Notes under the pieces: generated by a model | Told to the model about the DNA's origin: nothing | The model's input: the letters and a program-made list of their open reading frames with translations, nothing else | Databases searched by the model: none | Shown here: in pieces, positions 61,399-64,000 of the stretch | Numbering within the stretch: position 1 is the first letter of the stretch | Layout of the letters: the number at the start of each line of letters is the position of its first letter | DNA from: Streptomyces sp. NBC_01314 | Lineage (GTDB): Bacteria > Actinomycetota > Actinomycetes > Streptomycetales > Streptomycetaceae | Assembly (NCBI RefSeq): GCF_041435215.1 | Contig: NZ_CP108394.1 | Location: 1,736,001 to 1,800,000, forward strand | Length of the DNA stretch: 64,000 bases | Direction of reading: 5' to 3' | Program-made: the position numbers and the translations under genes

Positions 61399-61534
61399 CT
61401 GGATCTCTCCTCATTGGTCCGCAGGACGGCACGGCCGTGCTGGGGCTCGGCATCCGGGCCGAATCGAAGGGACGTTCACCCGGAGGTGGCGGGTGCAGGG
61501 GAGCCGCTGGAAGCGTGCACCTCGCCCGGCCATG

Positions 61535-61551
61535 GACATCGGATGTATTAA
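61535..61551 (-). promoter_or_regulatory. Fucose-type operator upstream of the GH29 gene
   Basis: ACATCGGATGT at 61536-61546 (with flanking GG on the plus strand) matches the GACATC(C/G)GATG motif of the two sites at 50654 and 51152. On the minus strand it follows directly behind an AT-rich -10-like TTAATA (61551-61546), 138 bp before the GH29 start. Third copy of the motif in the window. Confidence 0.65.
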
Positions 61552-61738
61552 CGAGCATGAAACCCAGACATGTCCAGAGGATGGGGCAAAATACCTAGTC
61601 ACGGCATGACGTTCGATTGGCCGAAAGCCGTCAGCACGCAAACCTAGGATGTATGGTCGGCCACCCAGGCCGCGGAGGTCGTGCCGTCTTTCAGACCCGT
61701 CTTCCCCGCCGGCCGGCCCGCCGATCCCGTCCGGATCA

Positions 61739-61768
61739 TTGACGAAGTGCGACGTGCACCTCTAGCGT
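61739..61768 (+). promoter_or_regulatory. Promoter of the GH43 gene
   Basis: TTGACG (61739-61744) and TAGCGT (61763-61768), spacer 18 bp, give an expected start near 61775 and a 220-base leader before the ATG at 61995. Nothing else in 61399-61994 looks coding. No fucose-type operator was seen on this side. Confidence 0.6.
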
Positions 61769-61994
61769 CCTCCGACGGAGCCGCACACAATCCAACAATT
61801 CGGACCGTGCCGACATGGTCCGTCACGTTCTCGCCACGGTCCGGCCGGCCATCTGCCGATCGCGCACGTGAGCGATCCGGCCCAGCCCGCCCTTTGCGGA
61901 CGCGACCGTTGTGCGGCATGCGCCCCGCGCTATTCACCGCCGGTACCGGACCTCGCCTCCCGGCCGGCCCTTCACCTCTTCCCGAAGGAAACTG

Positions 61995-63434
61995 ATGCTC
62001 AGACGCGCCTTCACCTTCATGCTAGCCGCCGCCGTGAGTATGTCCGCACTGCTCATCACCGGATCCCCCGCCCAGGCCGCCCAGGTCACCGTCACCAACG
62101 CGACGCAGTTCACCGACACCACGGGAGCCGTGGTGCACGCCCACGGCGGCGGGGTGATCAAGGTCGGCACCTACTACTACTGGTTCGGCGAGAACCGCAA
62201 CGCCGACAACACCTTCAAGGCCGTCTCCGCCTACCGCTCGACCGATCTGAAGACGTGGGAGTTCAGGAACAACGTCCTGACCCAGGCCAGCAACCCCGAA
62301 CTGGCCGTCGCCAACATCGAGCGCCCCAAGGTCATCTTCAACAGCACCACCGGCAAGTACGTCCTGTGGATGCACAAGGAGAACGGCAGCGACTACAACC
62401 AGGCTCGCGCCGCCGTCGCCGTCTCCGACACCATCGACGGCGCCTACACCTGGCAGGGAAGCTTCCGGCCCCCGACCGGCACCACGTCCCGCGACATGAC
62501 CCTGTTCAAGGACGACGACGGCACCGCTTACCAAATCACCTCGGCCGCCGGCAACGCCGACCTGCAGATCTGGAAGCTCACCGCCGACTACACCGGCTAC
62601 GACAGCCTGACCGCGAACCCCTGGGCCGGCACCTTCCGGGAGGCCCCCGCGCTGTTCAAGCGCAACGGCGTCTACTTCATGCTGACCTCCGGCAACAGCG
62701 GCTGGAAGCCCAACCAGCAGAGGTACGCCACCGCCACCAGCATCGCCGGGCCCTGGACCGCCATGAGCGACATCGGCGACGCCACCGGCTACGGCTCACA
62801 GACCACGTTCGTCCTGCCCGTCCAGGGCACTTCGGGCACCTCGTACCTCTACATGGGCGACCGCTGGGGCAACTCCATGGACGGCACGGTCAACGACTCG
62901 CAGTACGTCTGGCTCCCGCTGACCTTCCCCACCAAAACAACCATGAACCTGCCGTGGTACCCGCAGATCTCCATCGACACCAGCGCCGGCACGGTCAGCG
63001 GCGTGGGCGGCGGCCCCTACTACAACCTGGTCGCCCGGCACAGCGGCAAGTGCCTCGACATCTCCGACAACTCGGCCGCCGACAATGCGGTCGCCGTCCA
63101 GTACACCTGCATCGCCGGCCTCAACCAGCAGTGGCGGCTGCAGGACGCGGGTGACGGATACGTCCGCGTCCTCGCCCAGCACAGCGGCAAGTGCCTCGAC
63201 GTCGCGAACAACTCCACCGCCGACGGCGCCTTCGTCAACCAGTACCGCTGTGGCACCGGCACCAACCAGCAGTTCCAGTTCCAGGACCAGGGCAACGGCT
63301 ACTACCGCCTCATGGCCCGGCACAGCGGCAAGTGCCTCGACGTGAACAACGCGTCCACCGTCAACGGCGCCCGCCTCATCCAGTGGACCTGCGGCACCGG
63401 CACCAACCAGCAGTTCCAGCGGCCGGCCGCCTAG
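61995..63434 (+). CDS. Secreted GH43-type glycosidase with ricin-type lectin domain
   Basis: A 479-residue protein. Sec signal peptide ends near SPAQAA (residue 30). The five-bladed propeller of GH43 spans about 40-330: HAHGGGVIKVGTYYYWFGENR, then IERPKVIFNSTTGKYVLWMH, TSRDMTLFKDDDG, FREAPALFKRNGVYFMLTSG. The form resembles exo-beta-1,3-galactanases (GH43 subfamily 24). A three-repeat RICIN/CBM13 domain follows (about 345-479), each with ARHSGKCLDI/V and NQQWR/FQ. It would act on arabinogalactan side chains, some of which carry fucose. AAGGAAAC precedes the ATG. Confidence 0.86.
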   Translation: MLRRAFTFMLAAAVSMSALLITGSPAQAAQVTVTNATQFTDTTGAVVHAHGGGVIKVGTYYYWFGENRNADNTFKAVSAYRSTDLKTWEFRNNVLTQASNPELAVANIERPKVIFNSTTGKYVLWMHKENGSDYNQARAAVAVSDTIDGAYTWQGSFRPPTGTTSRDMTLFKDDDGTAYQITSAAGNADLQIWKLTADYTGYDSLTANPWAGTFREAPALFKRNGVYFMLTSGNSGWKPNQQRYATATSIAGPWTAMSDIGDATGYGSQTTFVLPVQGTSGTSYLYMGDRWGNSMDGTVNDSQYVWLPLTFPTKTTMNLPWYPQISIDTSAGTVSGVGGGPYYNLVARHSGKCLDISDNSAADNAVAVQYTCIAGLNQQWRLQDAGDGYVRVLAQHSGKCLDVANNSTADGAFVNQYRCGTGTNQQFQFQDQGNGYYRLMARHSGKCLDVNNASTVNGARLIQWTCGTGTNQQFQRPAA

Positions 63435-63455
63435 TACTCCGGCTTGGGTTCGCTG

Positions 63456-63495
63456 CCGGCCGCCGCTCAGGGCTGTGTTTCTGAGCGGCGGCCGG
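63456..63495. terminator. Hairpin terminator after the GH43 gene
   Basis: A perfect 15-bp stem (CCGGCCGCCGCTCAG with CTGAGCGGCGGCCGG) and a 10-base loop begin 22 bp after the stop codon. Confidence 0.85.
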
Positions 63496-64000
63496 TCAAG
63501 GCGCACCAGGAACTCACCGGTCCGGGAGCACGGCAGACCACTTTGCCGACGTGGCGTACCGATGGGGTTTCTCCGCAACCAACTCACTGGACAGGTTGCG
63601 TCGTTGCCCACGTGCGCGCGACGCGGTAGCCCGCGAAGGCGGCCGGCCGCCCGGACAACCCCTCCCTCCCCCGAGCGGCTGAGGTCCTTCCGGGGAAGCC
63701 CTCCCCGCTCGATCAGGGACAACGGCGTGCCGCTTTCCCCGCAGCGGGGCCGGGCGGGTTGGCGGTCGTGCGAATTTCGGCCGGGTCCGGCGGACCGCAT
63801 GCAGCGGCCGGCCGGGCCTGGCATCACCCCGACCACAGGCTCCCGGCTGAACAGCGGTCAACCGCTGCCCGACGCTGCCGCCTCCACCCCGGCGGGCCTG
63901 GCGGCGGGGCCCGGCGCGGCCACCAGGTCCCGGGTGGCACCGACCTCGTGACCGGCGGCGCAGATCAGCCCCGTCCTTACGGGAGCGTCGCAGTCACGGT
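63496..64000. other. Window end without a recognisable gene
   Basis: Frames of 115-158 codons stay open on both strands but none resembles a protein family; they are Arg/Pro/Gly-rich shadow frames of high-GC DNA. A gene could begin or end beyond the window. Confidence 0.5.

Noticed and set aside
63496..63951. A gene on either strand at the right edge
   Set aside because: The open frames lack family similarity and ribosome-binding sites, and overlap each other on both strands.

Overview
ORGANISM. The window looks like a Streptomyces (or close actinomycete) chromosome. GC is very high, third positions are almost all G or C, GTG and TTG starts are common, neighbouring genes overlap by ATGA or TGATG, Tat and lipoprotein signals are actinobacterial in type, and there is an ergothioneine gene cluster. 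No tRNA, rRNA or CRISPR was seen. The mix of transport, catabolism, mobile DNA and at least seven decayed genes suggests an accessory, arm-like region. LAYOUT. 1-1.03 kb: two fused gene remnants. 1.3-6.1 kb: amidase, an NfeD-like/flotillin pair, a PemK-like protein and a PARG-like macro-domain protein. 6.4-11.5 kb: the ergothioneine operon egtA-egtB-egtC, then a deleted egtD copy and a second, diverged, intact egtD, closed by a strong hairpin. 11.6-36.1 kb: a large organic-acid catabolic island. It has a GntR regulator diverging from a 2-hydroxyacid dehydrogenase / dehalogenase-like hydrolase / metallo-hydrolase operon; an FAH-family enzyme; a tautomerase-cyclase-HbpS-like-SDR-LIV transporter-LhgO operon with fused LivM and LivG; two mandelate-racemase-type enolase-superfamily enzymes; two IclR regulators; a GMC oxidoreductase with a small subunit; and EtfB/EtfA. 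36.15-39.84 kb: an IS630-family element with perfect 20-bp ends, interrupted by a full group II intron with its own RT-maturase-HNH protein. 39.9-43.9 kb: stress or xenobiotic-type genes, including two paralogous NAD(P)-binding proteins with the same 42-bp upstream element, an HxlR regulator, an SGNH hydrolase, an NTF2-like protein and an ABM monooxygenase. 44.5-46.6 kb: a TetR-controlled hydrolase operon behind two tandem operators. 46.6-63.4 kb: an L-fucose/plant-glycan utilisation locus. HOW THE GENES WORK TOGETHER. In the fucose locus, secreted GH95 and GH29 fucosidases with ricin-type lectin modules release fucose. A ribose-type ABC transporter imports it. An aldo/keto reductase, L-fuconate dehydratase, an SDR and an FAH-family hydrolase then form the non-phosphorylating route to pyruvate and lactate. 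The fuconolactonase and the regulator are not in the window, and a mutarotase is present only as a frameshifted stub. A shared motif, GACATC(C/G)GATG, sits just downstream of the predicted promoters of the transporter, the catabolic operon and the GH29 gene, which suggests one repressor controls all three. The 11.6-36.1 kb island has no pathway I can name. Its import system, flavoenzyme dehydrogenases, ETF and dual IclR control make it the best candidate for an undescribed catabolic system. DECAY. Broken genes include the first egtD, an IlvD/Edd dehydratase, a DsbA-like protein, a GH95 duplicate, a mutarotase, an esterase fused to a PucR tail, and a duplicated IclR tail.
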